Shown here piece after piece: positions 63,941-64,000 of a stretch of 64,000 bases of DNA. The notes below the pieces were generated by a model. It was given only the letters and a program-made list of their open reading frames with translations. It ran no database searches and was not told where the DNA came from. Position 1 is the stretch's first letter. Each line of letters opens with the position of its first letter. The DNA comes from Paraburkholderia flagellata (GTDB taxonomy: Bacteria; Pseudomonadota; Gammaproteobacteria; Burkholderiales; Burkholderiaceae), in assembly GCF_021390645.1 (NCBI RefSeq), contig NZ_JAJEJT010000002.1, positions 1,674,001-1,738,000 on the forward strand. Reading direction: 5' to 3'. The position numbers and the translations under genes are program-made.

Positions 63941-64000
63941 TCATTCGTCGAAGCGGTATTCCCACTGCGCGCGTGCGCCCACCGCCACGTGCTTGCCCGC
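63941..64000 (-). CDS. 3' end of an unidentified gene, cut by window edge
   Basis: The last 19 codons and stop of a minus-strand frame are visible (ending QWEYRFDE). Too little remains to name it. It is convergent with the AraC gene, with only 15 nt between stop codons. Codon use matches the neighbours. Confidence 0.45.
   Translation of the reverse strand, partial: AGKHVAVGARAQWEYRFDE

Noticed and set aside
1..64000. tRNA or rRNA genes, CRISPR arrays, insertion sequences, prophage or integrase genes
   Set aside because: I looked for spaced direct repeats, transposase and integrase motifs and cloverleaf-like sequences while reading and found none that I could support.

Overview
This 64 kb window is GC-rich chromosomal DNA that reads as Burkholderiaceae, most likely Paraburkholderia or Caballeronia. 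The evidence is the rpsU-yqeY arrangement, a DUF3563 mini-gene, a BPSS1780-type membrane protein, a DUF2782-type gene beside a type II homoserine kinase, split chromate transporters, and strong GC bias at third codon positions. I see no rRNA, tRNA, CRISPR array, insertion sequence or prophage. Gene density is high and most long antisense frames are GC-driven shadows.

Left part (1-31 kb) is mainly housekeeping. It starts with yqeY and rpsU (the start of the rpsU-dnaG-rpoD type operon), then a BaiN/HI0933-type flavoprotein, tsaD, folE2, and an xseB-ispA-dxs isoprenoid operon. A Rieske oxygenase, an SseA-type sulfurtransferase, a Tat-exported dienelactone-hydrolase-like protein, an NDH-2 dehydrogenase and polA follow; polA lies head to head with a LOG-family gene. 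Next come a LysR regulator divergent from a short-chain chromate transporter pair, AMP nucleosidase, thrB, a PHB-depolymerase-like esterase, a PAP2 phosphatase and a ModE-type regulator. A polyphosphate-flavoured group (CHAD protein, DUF465, PPK2) closes this part.

The middle part (29.7-41.5 kb) is more accessory. It holds a three-MCE-domain PqiB-like protein with a DUF3313 lipoprotein and a divergent TetR regulator, and a tautomerase divergent from a LysR gene. A RES-Xre toxin-antitoxin pair lies divergent from an apparently frameshifted exported protein. A PPP-type phosphatase, a three-subunit membrane-bound GMC dehydrogenase (small subunit, flavoprotein, triheme cytochrome c) and a DUF1345 membrane protein complete it.

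The right part (41.8-60.3 kb) is a seven-gene alpha-glucan/trehalose operon: glgE, treS-maltokinase, glgB, glgX, treZ, malQ, treY. Five of the six junctions overlap. Together the genes form a loop. TreS and its kinase domain turn trehalose into maltose 1-phosphate, GlgE polymerises it, and GlgB branches it. GlgX and MalQ trim and rearrange the chains, and TreY/TreZ convert chain ends back to trehalose. The glgE product is unusual: about 480 extra N-terminal residues look like a second GH13 barrel that has lost its general acid. The window ends with a CNNM/CorC-type protein, a histidine-kinase-like protein with a decayed ATPase domain, an FKBP isomerase, an AraC regulator and the last 19 codons of an unidentified gene.
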